64,000 bases of DNA from Kribbella aluminosa (GTDB lineage Bacteria; Actinomycetota; Actinomycetes; Propionibacteriales; Kribbellaceae), in assembly GCF_017876295.1 (NCBI RefSeq), contig NZ_JAGINT010000002.1:1302001-1366000 (forward strand), in the 5' to 3' direction. This document shows, piece by piece, positions 24,749-33,655 of the stretch (the stretch's first letter is position 1; each line of letters starts with the position of its first letter). The notes below the pieces were generated by a model. That model saw nothing but the letters and a program-made list of their open reading frames with translations. It was not told the origin of the DNA and did no database searches. Both the position numbers and the translations under genes were made by a program.

Positions 24749-24781
24749 CTAGTTAACTAGTCTAGTCTAGACAAGACTAGA
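24749..24781. promoter_or_regulatory. Palindrome cluster between gntR and the Xis-like gene
   Basis: CTAGTTAACTAG (24749-24760) is a perfect palindrome. Directly after it, TCTAGTCT and AGACTAGA (24761-24768 and 24774-24781) form an inverted repeat around a 5-bp spacer. The shared CTAGT units suggest several binding sites for one regulator, most simply the divergent GntR protein. Confidence 0.65.
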
Positions 24782-24803
24782 GTTCTCAGAAGGGAGAACG
24801 GAA

Positions 24804-25037
24804 ATGCAGGAGTCCACTGAGGGCAAGCCGGACTGGCTCAATGTCGCTGAGATGGCCAAGCAGCTCGGGATGGCGGAGATGACGCTCTACCGCGCGATCG
24901 CTGCCGGGGAGTTCCCGGCAGTGCGGATTGGTCGTCGGCTGTTCATTCCCGCGCGCGTGCTTGAGCGGATGGCCGAAGCGGCCATTAGCACCGGCCGCGT
25001 TGTGACGGCCGCCGACTTTTGCGGCGAAGCCTCATGA
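24804..25037 (+). CDS. xis: Excisionase-like (AlpA/MerR-type HTH) protein
   Basis: 77 aa. DWLNVAEMAKQLGMAEMTLY and EFPAVRIGRRLFIPARVLER form the winged-helix DNA-binding fold of Xis/AlpA proteins. ATG 24804 follows GGGAGAACGG. It is first in the long plus-strand transfer operon and preceded by the GntR-controlled palindromes. It probably directs excision with the integrase, although it is not adjacent to it. Confidence 0.85.
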   Translation: MQESTEGKPDWLNVAEMAKQLGMAEMTLYRAIAAGEFPAVRIGRRLFIPARVLERMAEAAISTGRVVTAADFCGEAS

Positions 25038-25159
25038 CTTCCCTCGTCGGGCAGCGCCCGACGGCACCACAAGCAAGCCAGGACCGGCCCCGTCAGGGCG
25101 CCAACCGATCCGGGGCCGGTTCTCCCATCACTCAGGTACGAGTTCGAGAGGTCTACAGC

Positions 25160-25618
25160 ATGACTGACGCAGTACAGGTCGGCACGGAGTGGGTGCCGCC
25201 GATTGGGATGTTGGAGGAGTTGCCGTCGGAGCACGCGGCAACGATTCGAGGGTTGTTCGAGTTGGCCGCGTTCGTGGCCGATCACCCGGAGCTTCGGGCG
25301 CCGGTAGTTGAGGCCCGGTTCCACCTGCGGCACGACGAACGCCCGCAGGGGCCGGAAGCGGAGTACGTCGCCGAGCGCGCCTTGGTCGATCGGTTGGCGG
25401 CTGCGCTGGGTGTTGAGCCAGTCGACCAGACCGCGGTCGACGGGCATTACTTGGCTGAGCGGTTCATGGGCTCGGTCGAGGTGAGCAGCGCGGCGATTCC
25501 GCCAGCGCGCTGGGCTCGTTTCCGCGCTGACCACTCCTACAACGGCTGTGTTCAGCCTGACGAGGACGCGCAGGAGACCACCGGCGACCCGATGACTTCC
25601 GTCGGGGGTGTGCGATGA
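25160..25618 (+). CDS. Hypothetical protein of the transfer operon
   Basis: 152 aa, acidic, mostly helical, no motif I recognise. It starts at ATG 25160 after GAGAGG (25146-25151); the frame is open further upstream but overlaps the Xis-like gene. Its stop overlaps the next start by 4 bp (ATGA), so it is part of the operon and likely conserved in this element family. Confidence 0.7.
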   Translation: MTDAVQVGTEWVPPIGMLEELPSEHAATIRGLFELAAFVADHPELRAPVVEARFHLRHDERPQGPEAEYVAERALVDRLAAALGVEPVDQTAVDGHYLAERFMGSVEVSSAAIPPARWARFRADHSYNGCVQPDEDAQETTGDPMTSVGGVR

Positions 25619-26142
25619 GCGAGCGCATGCAGATGGATTTGGCGTGGCGGATGCACGATGCGGCTGCGCAGGCGATCGACAAGGCGGACACGAAGGCGGG
25701 TTTCGCGGCGACGGTGGAGACCGCTCTCGCGGCGGTGGTGTTGACGCTTGTGTCGCGCTCGCATGGGTCGCCGCTGGTTGCGCGGGTGTCGTTCGGTGTG
25801 GCGTTGGTTGCGCTCGCGGTCGCGCTGGGTTCGGCGCTGCTGGTGGTGGTGCCGCGGATGTACCGGCCGGCGGATGCGTTGGTGCCGGGGGAGTTTCTGT
25901 ACTTCGGTGCGGTCCGTCGCCGGTCGGTCGAGCAGCTGCTGGAGCGCCACATCTACCCGCGGTCGTACGACAACAAGGTGGCCGATCCACTGGTGGCGGT
26001 GACGCATCACGCGAAGCGGCTTGCCGGTATCGCGTGGACGAAGCATCAGTGGCTGCGGGTGTCGTTCGTCGCTGCGGTGGGTGGTGCGGTGTTCGCGGTG
26101 GCCGGCGTGCTGGTCGCGGCGGGTGTCGGGGGTGCGCGATGA
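25615..26142 (+). CDS. PycTM-like membrane protein (Pycsar effector family, DUF5706)
   Basis: 175 aa. It begins WRMHDAAAQAIDKADTKAGF followed by a hydrophobic helix, the signature of PycTM/DUF5706 proteins (helix with D-K-A-D-x-K-A, then membrane spans). Three or four membrane helices are visible (about 32-52, 58-80 and 145-172). In Pycsar defence such proteins are the membrane effector activated by cyclic pyrimidines. No cyclase gene is adjacent, so here it is either an orphan or an operon member with a transfer or exclusion role. Start and stop overlap both neighbours (ATGA). Confidence 0.75.
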   Translation: MSERMQMDLAWRMHDAAAQAIDKADTKAGFAATVETALAAVVLTLVSRSHGSPLVARVSFGVALVALAVALGSALLVVVPRMYRPADALVPGEFLYFGAVRRRSVEQLLERHIYPRSYDNKVADPLVAVTHHAKRLAGIAWTKHQWLRVSFVAAVGGAVFAVAGVLVAAGVGGAR

Positions 26143-28472
26143 TGCGCCGCCCGACCCGGACCGAGGGTGCGATGGTCCCGCACTTCACTCTCGCGATGGT
26201 CGCGCTGACGGCGCTCGGTGTCGGCGCGGTGGCTTGGGACAAGACGCCGGGTCTGACCGAGCTGGGCTACTGGGCCGCGGCGACGGGTGTGGTCGGTGTC
26301 GTGACTGCCGGGCTGTTGTTTTGGCGGTTGATGCACGGTGCGTTGATCGCGGCGCCGTTGTGGGTGCTGCTGGCCGGTGCGATCGGGCTGCGGGTCGGTG
26401 CGCCGGGTGGCGCGGCCGGGTGGGTGATCGCCGGTGGCGTGTTGCTGCTCGTCACGTTGGGCCTGGTCGCAGTCAACCGGCCGGTGGGTGCCGGGCTGTC
26501 GCTGGCGCTGTGGCTGGGGTACGCCGGGTTCGTGCTGCGGGCGTTGCCGGACACGGTCGAGGTGTCGGCGCGGTGGTGGCAGCTGCTGGCGGCGGCGGTG
26601 GTGGTGCTGATTGGTACGGCCGGGTTCACGCTGCGGTCGCGGTCCAGCTCGCGGGGCCTGTTGCGCCGCCTGGGCCGGGCGGGCCGGGTGACTGACGGGC
26701 TGGCGTCGGCGTGGGACGTGCACCGCAACGCGTCGGCGCGGATGCTGCGCCGTAAGGCCAGGCAGGTCCGTCCGTCGCTGGCGCAGGTGCCGGCGTGGAA
26801 GCGCCGGTTCGTGCCGCTGACGCAGCTGGGCACGACGGTCGCCACGGTCGGCTGGGTCAAGGTCCGCTCGTCGGCCGAGGACCACACGCTGACCGTGGCC
26901 GGGCCGCGGGCCGGTAAGACCGGCCTGGTGATGGGGCACCTGCTGGACGCTCCGGGGGCGGCGATCGTGACCTCGACCAAGACCGACGTCCTCGACATCA
27001 CCCGCGGGCTGCGCGGCCAGCGGGGTCCGGTGTGGGTGTTCGACCCCGACGGCCTGACCGAGGACGGGTCCACGATCACGTTCGACCCGTTGACCGGTTG
27101 CACCGACCCGTCGGTGGCGATGGACCGCGCGTCGGACCTGCTCGACGGGGTCGGCGCGAAGTCCGACGACGCCGAGCACTGGCTGAACCTGGCCCGGCAG
27201 GCGCTGACCGCGTTGATGCACGCTGCCGCGCTCGGCGGCTACACGATGGCCGACGTGCAGCGCTGGGTCGCGCACCCCGACACCGGCAAGGACGACGTGC
27301 TGTGGGAGCTGCGGGTCGCGGACGCGGTCGGGTTCGAGCAGCAGGCCACGCAGTTCTTCATGAACAACGAGCGCACCCGATCCAGCATCTCCACCACGAT
27401 CATGCCCGCTTTGAGCTGGCTGTCGGTGCCGGCCGCCGCGGCTGCCGCTGCACCGGGTGGGGTCGCGTTCGATGTTGCGCGGCTGCTGGCCGAGACCGGC
27501 ACCGTGTACCTGCTGGGCGCCGAGGACAAGAAGACCGCGCCGCTGGTCACGGCCCTGACCGCCCACATCGCCCGCCAGGCTCGGGCGATCGCGGTCCGCA
27601 GCACGGGCCGCCGGTTGGAGCCGCAGCTGACGATGGTGCTCGACGAGGCCGCGCTGATCTGCCTGATCCCGCTGGACCGGTGGACCGGTGACTTCGGGTC
27701 GCGCGGGATCACGCTGCACATCGTCGCGCAGTCCCGCGCGCAGCTGCGAGAGCGGTTCGGTGAGGCCGCGACCGGTTCACTGATGACGAACGTGTCCACG
27801 AAGGTCGTGCTGGCCGGCACCAGCGACGACGACGACCTGCAGTTCTGGTCCACGCTGTGCGGGGAACGCCTCGAGCAGACCGCGACCAAGGACCGCACCA
27901 CCGGCGGGGTGACGATCAGCGACCGGCACGTCCCGGTCCTGACCCCGGGCCAGATCGCGCAGCTGCGCGCCGGGCAGGCGCTGATCATCACCCGCGGCAT
28001 GCCGCCCGCGATCGGGCGGATCAAGATGGCCTGGAAACGCTCCGATCTGCGCAGGGAACGGTTCCACAACCGGCCCACCGTGCAGTGGACCAGCCGCCAG
28101 CTGGCCGCGAGCGAGCAGTGGGCCGGTGCCCGGCTGATCGTCGGCTGCGCGTGGCTTCGCGACGCCGCGATCACCTCCGCAGTCGCCGTCACCGACCAGA
28201 TGACTACCGCGCGGCAGCGCCTGACCGCACCCGTCGTCCGGCGTACCACGGCCCGCCTCGATGCCGCGGTGGCCTGGCTGGAAGCAAACGACCCGGCCCG
28301 CGAACTGCTCGCCCGGGTCCGGCTTGCCGGGGCGATGCGAACCGCCCGGGCGGCACTGGCAGCCCGCTCCGAACTCACCCAATTCACCGGGGACAGCGAG
28401 GCTCGGCCACAGGACCGGCTACCTGCCCGGGCCGGTGCCGGCGCCGGGACTGACGAAGAGGGCCGGTCATGA
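26139..28472 (+). CDS. Type IV coupling protein, TraD/VirD4-like
   Basis: 777 aa. Several membrane helices occupy residues about 15-175. The cytoplasmic ATPase has Walker A AGPRAGKTGLVMG (G255-T261) and Walker B TMVLDEAAL (D502, E503). TSTKTDVLD and FDPDG after Walker A, and HIVAQSRAQLRERFGE, are typical of TraD/TraG coupling proteins. It would bring the relaxase-DNA complex to a membrane channel. It overlaps the PycTM-like gene start-to-stop. The C-terminal about 130 residues are Ala/Arg-rich and family-specific. Confidence 0.88.
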   Translation: MMRRPTRTEGAMVPHFTLAMVALTALGVGAVAWDKTPGLTELGYWAAATGVVGVVTAGLLFWRLMHGALIAAPLWVLLAGAIGLRVGAPGGAAGWVIAGGVLLLVTLGLVAVNRPVGAGLSLALWLGYAGFVLRALPDTVEVSARWWQLLAAAVVVLIGTAGFTLRSRSSSRGLLRRLGRAGRVTDGLASAWDVHRNASARMLRRKARQVRPSLAQVPAWKRRFVPLTQLGTTVATVGWVKVRSSAEDHTLTVAGPRAGKTGLVMGHLLDAPGAAIVTSTKTDVLDITRGLRGQRGPVWVFDPDGLTEDGSTITFDPLTGCTDPSVAMDRASDLLDGVGAKSDDAEHWLNLARQALTALMHAAALGGYTMADVQRWVAHPDTGKDDVLWELRVADAVGFEQQATQFFMNNERTRSSISTTIMPALSWLSVPAAAAAAAPGGVAFDVARLLAETGTVYLLGAEDKKTAPLVTALTAHIARQARAIAVRSTGRRLEPQLTMVLDEAALICLIPLDRWTGDFGSRGITLHIVAQSRAQLRERFGEAATGSLMTNVSTKVVLAGTSDDDDLQFWSTLCGERLEQTATKDRTTGGVTISDRHVPVLTPGQIAQLRAGQALIITRGMPPAIGRIKMAWKRSDLRRERFHNRPTVQWTSRQLAASEQWAGARLIVGCAWLRDAAITSAVAVTDQMTTARQRLTAPVVRRTTARLDAAVAWLEANDPARELLARVRLAGAMRTARAALAARSELTQFTGDSEARPQDRLPARAGAGAGTDEEGRS

Positions 28473-28822
28473 CGCCCCTGGTGAGTGCCGACGTAGTCGT
28501 GATCTGCGGGTCCACCCGGTTCCGCGACGAGATCGCGGAGGCCAACCGCGACCTGACCCTGACCGGGCACATCGTGCTCGCCCCGGGAGTGTTCGCACAC
28601 ACCGGCGACCTGATCACCGGGTGGCAGAAGCGGCAACTGGACGCCCTGCACCTGGCCAAGATCGACCGTGCCGACTGGGTCTACGTGGTCAACCCCGGCG
28701 GCTACGTCGGCGAGTCCACCCGCCGCGAGATCGCCTACGCCCGCCAGACCAGCAAGCCGGTCAGCTCCCTCGCACCGCTACCGACCGACGACCGCCATGA
28801 CGACGAGGTGGTGCAGTCATGA
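28469..28822 (+). CDS. Nucleoside deoxyribosyltransferase-like (Rossmann) protein
   Basis: 117 aa. VVVICGSTRFRDEIAEANRD, LAKIDRADWVYVVNPGGYVG and STRREIAYARQTSKPV follow the nucleoside 2-deoxyribosyltransferase/SLOG-like pattern: a Gly-Ser-Thr-Arg nucleotide loop, then a conserved Asp-Trp-Val strand and the Ser-Thr-x-x-Glu-Ile helix. These small proteins are common in phages and mobile elements and may act on nucleotides. Overlaps both neighbours by 4 bp. Confidence 0.7.
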   Translation: MTPLVSADVVVICGSTRFRDEIAEANRDLTLTGHIVLAPGVFAHTGDLITGWQKRQLDALHLAKIDRADWVYVVNPGGYVGESTRREIAYARQTSKPVSSLAPLPTDDRHDDEVVQS

Positions 28823-29481
28823 GCAGGGTCGAATGGGTGCAGCTGTGGGACGGCCGGCGCTGGCCCGGCCGGGTCCGCAACGGCCTGCCGGAGTTCCGCT
28901 TCGGCCAGGCACCGGCCGGGCTGTCCACACGGCGACAGCTGCGCGAGCGTGGCCTGTCCCGCGGCGGGCAGGAGCCGTTCGCCCGGCTGACCTGGAAGCG
29001 CGAACAACGGTTCGCGTGGCTGTACGTGGACGACAAGGCCAAAACGAAACGGACCCCGACCAACAAGCAGCTCGCCGCCGTCAACAAGGCGCTCGCCGCA
29101 CGGAAGGTGTGCGCCGAGTGCGGCCCGGTCGAGCACTTCGTCCGCACCACCGACCAGCTCTGCGGTGACTGCCACGCCGCCGGCGTCACGCCCACCGCAG
29201 GCGGCACCGACGCATGGCGCACCGTCCAAGCCTGGCAAGACGAAGCCGCCGACGACGACACCGACGGCGACCGGGACCAGGCCAGTGCCGCGGCCGAACG
29301 GGCAGCCGCGGCACTGGCCCGGACCGAGGACCGGCTGGACACCGCCGCGTCTGCGGCTGACGCCGCTCACCGCGACGAGGAACTCGCCCGCTGGCACGAC
29401 GACGACCAAGCCGACCGGCTCGCCGCAGAACGGGCCGACAGCAACTACCAGACGGATTGGGACGAGAGGGGAGTCGCATGA
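28819..29481 (+). CDS. RRQRL-motif zinc-binding protein of the element
   Basis: 220 aa. STRRQLRERGL at residues about 36-46 is the RRQ-RL motif, and CAECGPVEHF with LCGDCHAAGV (about 95-115) is a two-knuckle zinc site. The C-terminal 90 residues are Ala/Asp-rich coiled coil ending in a short motif shared with two other proteins of the element: LARWHDDDQAD here, LARWHADDTHTD at the relaxase C-terminus. Possibly a common docking tail. Function unknown. Confidence 0.75.
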   Translation: MSRVEWVQLWDGRRWPGRVRNGLPEFRFGQAPAGLSTRRQLRERGLSRGGQEPFARLTWKREQRFAWLYVDDKAKTKRTPTNKQLAAVNKALAARKVCAECGPVEHFVRTTDQLCGDCHAAGVTPTAGGTDAWRTVQAWQDEAADDDTDGDRDQASAAAERAAAALARTEDRLDTAASAADAAHRDEELARWHDDDQADRLAAERADSNYQTDWDERGVA

Positions 29482-30338
29482 CCGCCGAGCTTGCGCCGCC
29501 GTTCGCCTACTACGGCGGCAAGACCACCAAGGCCGCACAGCTCGCGGCCCTGCTGCCGACCCACCGCCACTACGTCGAGCCGTTCGCCGGGTCGCTGGCA
29601 GTCCTGCTGGCCAAGGCCCCGGTACCGTTCGAGACCGTCAACGATCTCGACGGATCGCTGATGACGTTCTGGCGGGTCCTGCGCGACCGCGGCAACGACC
29701 TGGCGCGAGTGTGCTGGCTAACGCCGCACAGTCGCGCCGAGCACATCAACGCCTACACGCTGACAGATGCCAACGGCAACAACCTCGACGAGCTGGAAGT
29801 CGCTCGCCGGGTCTGGGTACAGCTCAGCCAGGGCATGGGCGGCACCCGCCGCCGGACCGGCTGGCGGCACTTCCAAGACCCCGGCGACCGGACGACGGTG
29901 TCCATGCCGGACTACCTCCACGCCTACGTCGAGCGGATGACCCCGGCGCTGCGCAGACTCCGCAGGGTCAGCCTGGAAGCCCGCCCGGCGCTGGACGTGA
30001 TCGCCGCCTACGGCCGCCACGAGCACGTCTGCATCTACGCCGACCCGCCCTATCTGGGCAGCACCCGCTCATCGCGCCAGTACGCCGTCGAGATGAGCAG
30101 CCCCGCCGAGCACGTCGAACTCGCCGACGCGCTCAAGGCATGCAGCGCCTCGGTCGTGCTGTCCGGCTACCCAAGCGACCTCTACGACGCCCTCTACGCC
30201 GACTGGCACCGCCTCGACCTGGCCGGATTCACCGGCCAGGCAGGCACCAACGGACGGCGGACCGAGGTGCTGTGGTCCAACCGCCCGCTCGGCACCCAAC
30301 CCACGCTCTGGCACGACAACGGGCAGGAGAACCACTGA
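29478..30338 (+). CDS. DNA adenine methylase (D12 class, Dam-like)
   Basis: 286 aa. FAYYGGK (residues 9-15) is the SAM-binding motif I of D12-class N6-adenine methylases, PFAGSLAVLLAK follows, and ADPPYLGS near residue 189 is the catalytic DPPY. Target sequence unknown. GAGGGGAG precedes the ATG, which overlaps the previous stop. No restriction gene accompanies it, so it probably protects the element from host restriction. Confidence 0.9.
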   Translation: MTAELAPPFAYYGGKTTKAAQLAALLPTHRHYVEPFAGSLAVLLAKAPVPFETVNDLDGSLMTFWRVLRDRGNDLARVCWLTPHSRAEHINAYTLTDANGNNLDELEVARRVWVQLSQGMGGTRRRTGWRHFQDPGDRTTVSMPDYLHAYVERMTPALRRLRRVSLEARPALDVIAAYGRHEHVCIYADPPYLGSTRSSRQYAVEMSSPAEHVELADALKACSASVVLSGYPSDLYDALYADWHRLDLAGFTGQAGTNGRRTEVLWSNRPLGTQPTLWHDNGQENH

Positions 30339-31108
30339 TGCGCTACGACGACGACAAAGACCCCGGCACCGCCGCACTGGCCGCGGTCGCTGGCCTGGCC
30401 CGGTCGGTCGAGACGCTGACTCGCGACGTGGTCGCGATGAAGACCGGCATGCAGCAGACCGCGTCCAAGACCGCCGTCGCCCGGCTCAACGACACCGTGA
30501 CCTCGCTCGGCAACACCGTCGCCTCGTTCGAGGACCTGCTGACCCGGATCGCCGCCACGCCCGCCGGCGCACGCAAGGCGGCAAGCTCCGCCGACAGCAG
30601 CGATGAGGAACCGATGCGGTCCTGGCTGCGGCTGCCCGAACACGACCAGGCAGCGGTCGAGGCGGTGCTGAGCGAGCTGCTGCCGTGGATGGAGTCGGTC
30701 TATCTGCGGTACGCGACCGGACGGGACACGCTGCCGCCGTGCTGGCTGTGGCACCCCGAGATCGTCGAGGAACTGCTGTGGCTGATGGACGCCTGGACCA
30801 CCGCCTACGAAGGCGAGGAGGCGTCGAACAAGCTCGTCGGTGACTGGCACGACCGGCAGCGCCCCGGCGTCACCCGCCGCATCGGCGAGTACGCCCCGGC
30901 CTGCGACGTGCTCGCGCACCGCGACGCCGCCGGACAGCACGCGATCACCGTGCCGCTCGCGGCCGACGCCGACCCGTTCGTCACCTGGTGGGCCACCGGC
31001 CGCGACGACAACGGCCCGGCCCCGACCCCCGAGCAGATCAAGGCCGGCCGACGCGGAGACCGCGGCGGCCTGGCCGCCGTACCGGACACCGCTGGAGGCC
31101 AACGATGA
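30338..31108 (+). CDS. DUF4913 family protein
   Basis: 256 aa. The N-terminal 90 residues are coiled coil. The DUF4913 region follows: LPPCWLWHPEIVEELLWLMD, then DWHDRQRPGVTRRIGEYAPA. The family is widespread in actinobacterial plasmids and integrative elements and has no assigned function. It begins on the last base of the methylase stop codon (TGATG). Confidence 0.8.
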   Translation: MRYDDDKDPGTAALAAVAGLARSVETLTRDVVAMKTGMQQTASKTAVARLNDTVTSLGNTVASFEDLLTRIAATPAGARKAASSADSSDEEPMRSWLRLPEHDQAAVEAVLSELLPWMESVYLRYATGRDTLPPCWLWHPEIVEELLWLMDAWTTAYEGEEASNKLVGDWHDRQRPGVTRRIGEYAPACDVLAHRDAAGQHAITVPLAADADPFVTWWATGRDDNGPAPTPEQIKAGRRGDRGGLAAVPDTAGGQR

Positions 31109-31854
31109 CCACCAACCACTACGACCACGACGACTACACCGCGGCGGCCCGGGTGCAGCACGAGCGCGTCCTGGACAACGCGATCCGCCGCGCCTACGAC
31201 ATGCTGCTGATCCTCGGCGACGAGGACGGGATCGAGCGGCGCTGGGTGGGCATGGTCGAGCTGCGCGCCGAACTCGACGCCGACCGGCGCGCCGCCGGCG
31301 TCGAGCCCTACGACCGCAGCGAGGTTGACGCCGCACTACGCCGACTCTCACGCGAACCCGGCGTGCACGTCCAAGAGGAAGCCAACCGGCAAGCCCTGAC
31401 CGACGCCGACCACGACGCGGCCGTCCGGTTCGGCGGATCCTCGCGCCACATCCTGCTCATCGAGGAACCCGACCACACCGACAGCGGTATGGACGGCGGC
31501 ACCGGCGGCGTGGACTCCGGCGGCACCGACACAGCTGAGGCCGGTGCCGACGATGCCGACGAGGAGGCCGACCGAGCGCACAACCAGGTCCACCGGGAGC
31601 TTCTCGAGGGAGACGGCGTTGCCGAGCCCGGCTGGGCAGCCGACGCCGATGTGACGGCGTCGGGGGACCGGGCTGCTGCAGCGGCCGAGCGAGCCGCGAC
31701 CGCGGTCGCGTCGACCGAGATCGATGCCCTCAGCAACCACCTCGACCACCGGCCCGCCGCGGCTCACGGCGACCACACCGGCCACGCGCCGACGTTTGAC
31801 GACCAAGACCTGTACCAGCACGACAAGCGATACGACGCGATGGAGGCCCTGTGA
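31105..31854 (+). CDS. Hypothetical acidic protein of the transfer operon
   Basis: 249 aa. The N-terminal about 110 residues look like a folded helical domain (VLDNAIRRAYDMLLILGDED; ELDADRRAAGVEPYDRSEVD). The rest is low-complexity, rich in Asp, Ala, Gly and His. No family recognised. Overlaps both neighbours by a few bases. Confidence 0.7.
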   Translation: MTTNHYDHDDYTAAARVQHERVLDNAIRRAYDMLLILGDEDGIERRWVGMVELRAELDADRRAAGVEPYDRSEVDAALRRLSREPGVHVQEEANRQALTDADHDAAVRFGGSSRHILLIEEPDHTDSGMDGGTGGVDSGGTDTAEAGADDADEEADRAHNQVHRELLEGDGVAEPGWAADADVTASGDRAAAAAERAATAVASTEIDALSNHLDHRPAAAHGDHTGHAPTFDDQDLYQHDKRYDAMEAL

Positions 31855-33380
31855 TGACGAGCTTCCTGCTCGACCTGCCCGACCCGGGCACGGTGACCTG
31901 GCCGACGATCGCCGGAGGCGCCGCCGCGCTGCTGATCGGTGTCGGGTCGCTCTTCGGGTTTGCCTTGGCGGTTCGCCGCGCAGCCCGTGGGGTGACCCGC
32001 GCGGTCGAGACCGGGCGGCTGACGACGCGGCGGGTCCTGATCACCGTCGCGGTCTTGGCCGCGCTCGGCGTCGCCGGGATCGGCGGTGCCCGATCGTTCA
32101 ACGCCGTCTCGGCCAAGTTCGACAGCCCGCTGGTGCCGTTGGTTGCCGACGGCATGATCATCGCCTGCACTGCGCTGCGGCTGGCCGCGCTGACCCGGGG
32201 ATGGCGGATTCCCGGCGCGCTGGTGACCACGTATGTGTTCATCGGCGGCACGGTGTGGCTGAACATTGACACGGCCCGCGGGATCGCCGATGCTGTCGCG
32301 CACGCGCTCGCGCCGCTGGCCTACGCGGTGCTGGTCGAGATGCTCGCCCACCTGCTGCGCCTGCACATGAAGCTGGCCCAGCCCGCCCGGGCCAAGCTGT
32401 CCGCGTTGACGTGGTTCACCTCCCCGGTGATCACCACCCGCGTGTGGCTGCACCTGTCCAGGACCGCCCGCCATGACGACGCGGACCCGACCAGCGCCCG
32501 GGCGCTGGTCCAGCAGGTCGTGCGGATGGCGTCGAGGCTGGCGACCTTGTGCCCGAGCCGGAAGCTGTGGCCGTTCGACGCCGCCCGCGCCGCCCGGACC
32601 GCCGCGTTGCAGACGATCCGCGACGGCCTGCTGTCGGCCAACCAGCTCGCGGCTTTGCTGCCCGCCGGCGGGCGACTGGCCCCGGGCGAACTGCTCGCGC
32701 TGGTCGATTCCGCCGCGCTCGGCCTCACCGACACTCCTGTCTTGTCCGGTCCGGTCGAGCTTGGCCCGGACAACCACGAGGACCCCGACCGCGACGACAC
32801 GGCGACTCCCGTGACTTCGGGTGCACCGGTTTGGCTGGTCGCCTACCTACTTGGTGCACTCCGCACCAACGCCACGACTGCACCGGTGCACCCCGGCACC
32901 CGCACCGCACCTCGTGCGCCGAGTGCACCGGTGCACGACGAAGACCAGAGCGGTGCACCCGCACCGATGCACGCACCGCACCGCAACAGCCAGGCAGCCG
33001 AGGCGACCGCAGCCGCACCGCGCAAGAGCGCGGGTCCTTCCGATGCCGAGCTGCTCGACGCGGTGGTGCGCCACGCCGCCGAGCACGGCGGTGCACCGCT
33101 CGGACAGCGCGAGATCCGCCGCGCCACCGACGAGGCCTTCGGCCACCCGGTCGGTTTCCCCCGGGCCAAGCGGCTCCAGGAGATGGCCGGGTGGGCCGAG
33201 CCCACCGGTCCCGACACCAGCGACAGCGAGACCGACCAGCAGGTCCGTGGAGAGCTCCAGCTCGTCACCGAACCCGGGGAAACCACCACCGACACCCGCA
33301 CCGACACCGATGACAGCAACGAGCACAGCGACCACGACGCCAGCACCGACAACGAACTCGAAACGAGCAGCAGCCGATGA
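31854..33380 (+). CDS. DUF2637 (Spd-like) membrane protein
   Basis: 508 aa. Four membrane helices in the first 160 residues match DUF2637 (TVAVLAALGVAGIGGARSFN; PLVPLVADGMIIACTALRLA; AYAVLVEMLAHLLRL). Such proteins accompany plasmid spreading (Spd) functions. The C-terminal half is hydrophilic, and a small helical, possibly DNA-binding segment is visible (LGQREIRRATDEAFGHPVGF). ATG 31854 overlaps the previous stop by one base; GTG 31851 is also possible. The 3' third is dense in GGTGCA/TGCACC repeats at DNA level. Confidence 0.8.
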   Translation: MTSFLLDLPDPGTVTWPTIAGGAAALLIGVGSLFGFALAVRRAARGVTRAVETGRLTTRRVLITVAVLAALGVAGIGGARSFNAVSAKFDSPLVPLVADGMIIACTALRLAALTRGWRIPGALVTTYVFIGGTVWLNIDTARGIADAVAHALAPLAYAVLVEMLAHLLRLHMKLAQPARAKLSALTWFTSPVITTRVWLHLSRTARHDDADPTSARALVQQVVRMASRLATLCPSRKLWPFDAARAARTAALQTIRDGLLSANQLAALLPAGGRLAPGELLALVDSAALGLTDTPVLSGPVELGPDNHEDPDRDDTATPVTSGAPVWLVAYLLGALRTNATTAPVHPGTRTAPRAPSAPVHDEDQSGAPAPMHAPHRNSQAAEATAAAPRKSAGPSDAELLDAVVRHAAEHGGAPLGQREIRRATDEAFGHPVGFPRAKRLQEMAGWAEPTGPDTSDSETDQQVRGELQLVTEPGETTTDTRTDTDDSNEHSDHDASTDNELETSSSR

Positions 33381-33655
33381 ACAGAACCCAGAACACCCCA
33401 GAAGCAGCCAGCAGTCACGACACCCAGGCAGCAGAACAAGCAGCAGCAGCCAGTCACCAGACCACCGACGAAACCACGATCGACCATCCCTCAGCAGAGA
33501 CATTCAGGATGAAGAACCTTGATACACACCCATGCATCACGATCAAATGGAGCCTCGACTCCGCTTCGCGTCGTCGTATCGGCCTGCCGCTGGCGGTGGC
33601 TGTCGCTGCGCCGGGCGCCACGGGCGCGCAGGGGGCCGGTGGTGCCTCGTGCTGA
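33377..33655 (+). CDS. Small ORF between the DUF2637 and relaxase genes; doubtful
   Basis: 92 codons that overlap the preceding stop (ATGA) and the relaxase start. The first 45 residues are Gln/Ala/Thr-rich low complexity and no domain is visible. The DNA here is unusually A-rich for the window around 33385-33560 and could be a non-coding transfer origin rather than a gene. I keep it because of the operon-like overlap. Confidence 0.3.
   Translation: MNRTQNTPEAASSHDTQAAEQAAAASHQTTDETTIDHPSAETFRMKNLDTHPCITIKWSLDSASRRRIGLPLAVAVAAPGATGAQGAGGASC

Noticed and set aside
25615..26142. Complete Pycsar defence system
   Set aside because: No pyrimidine cyclase gene lies next to the PycTM-like gene.
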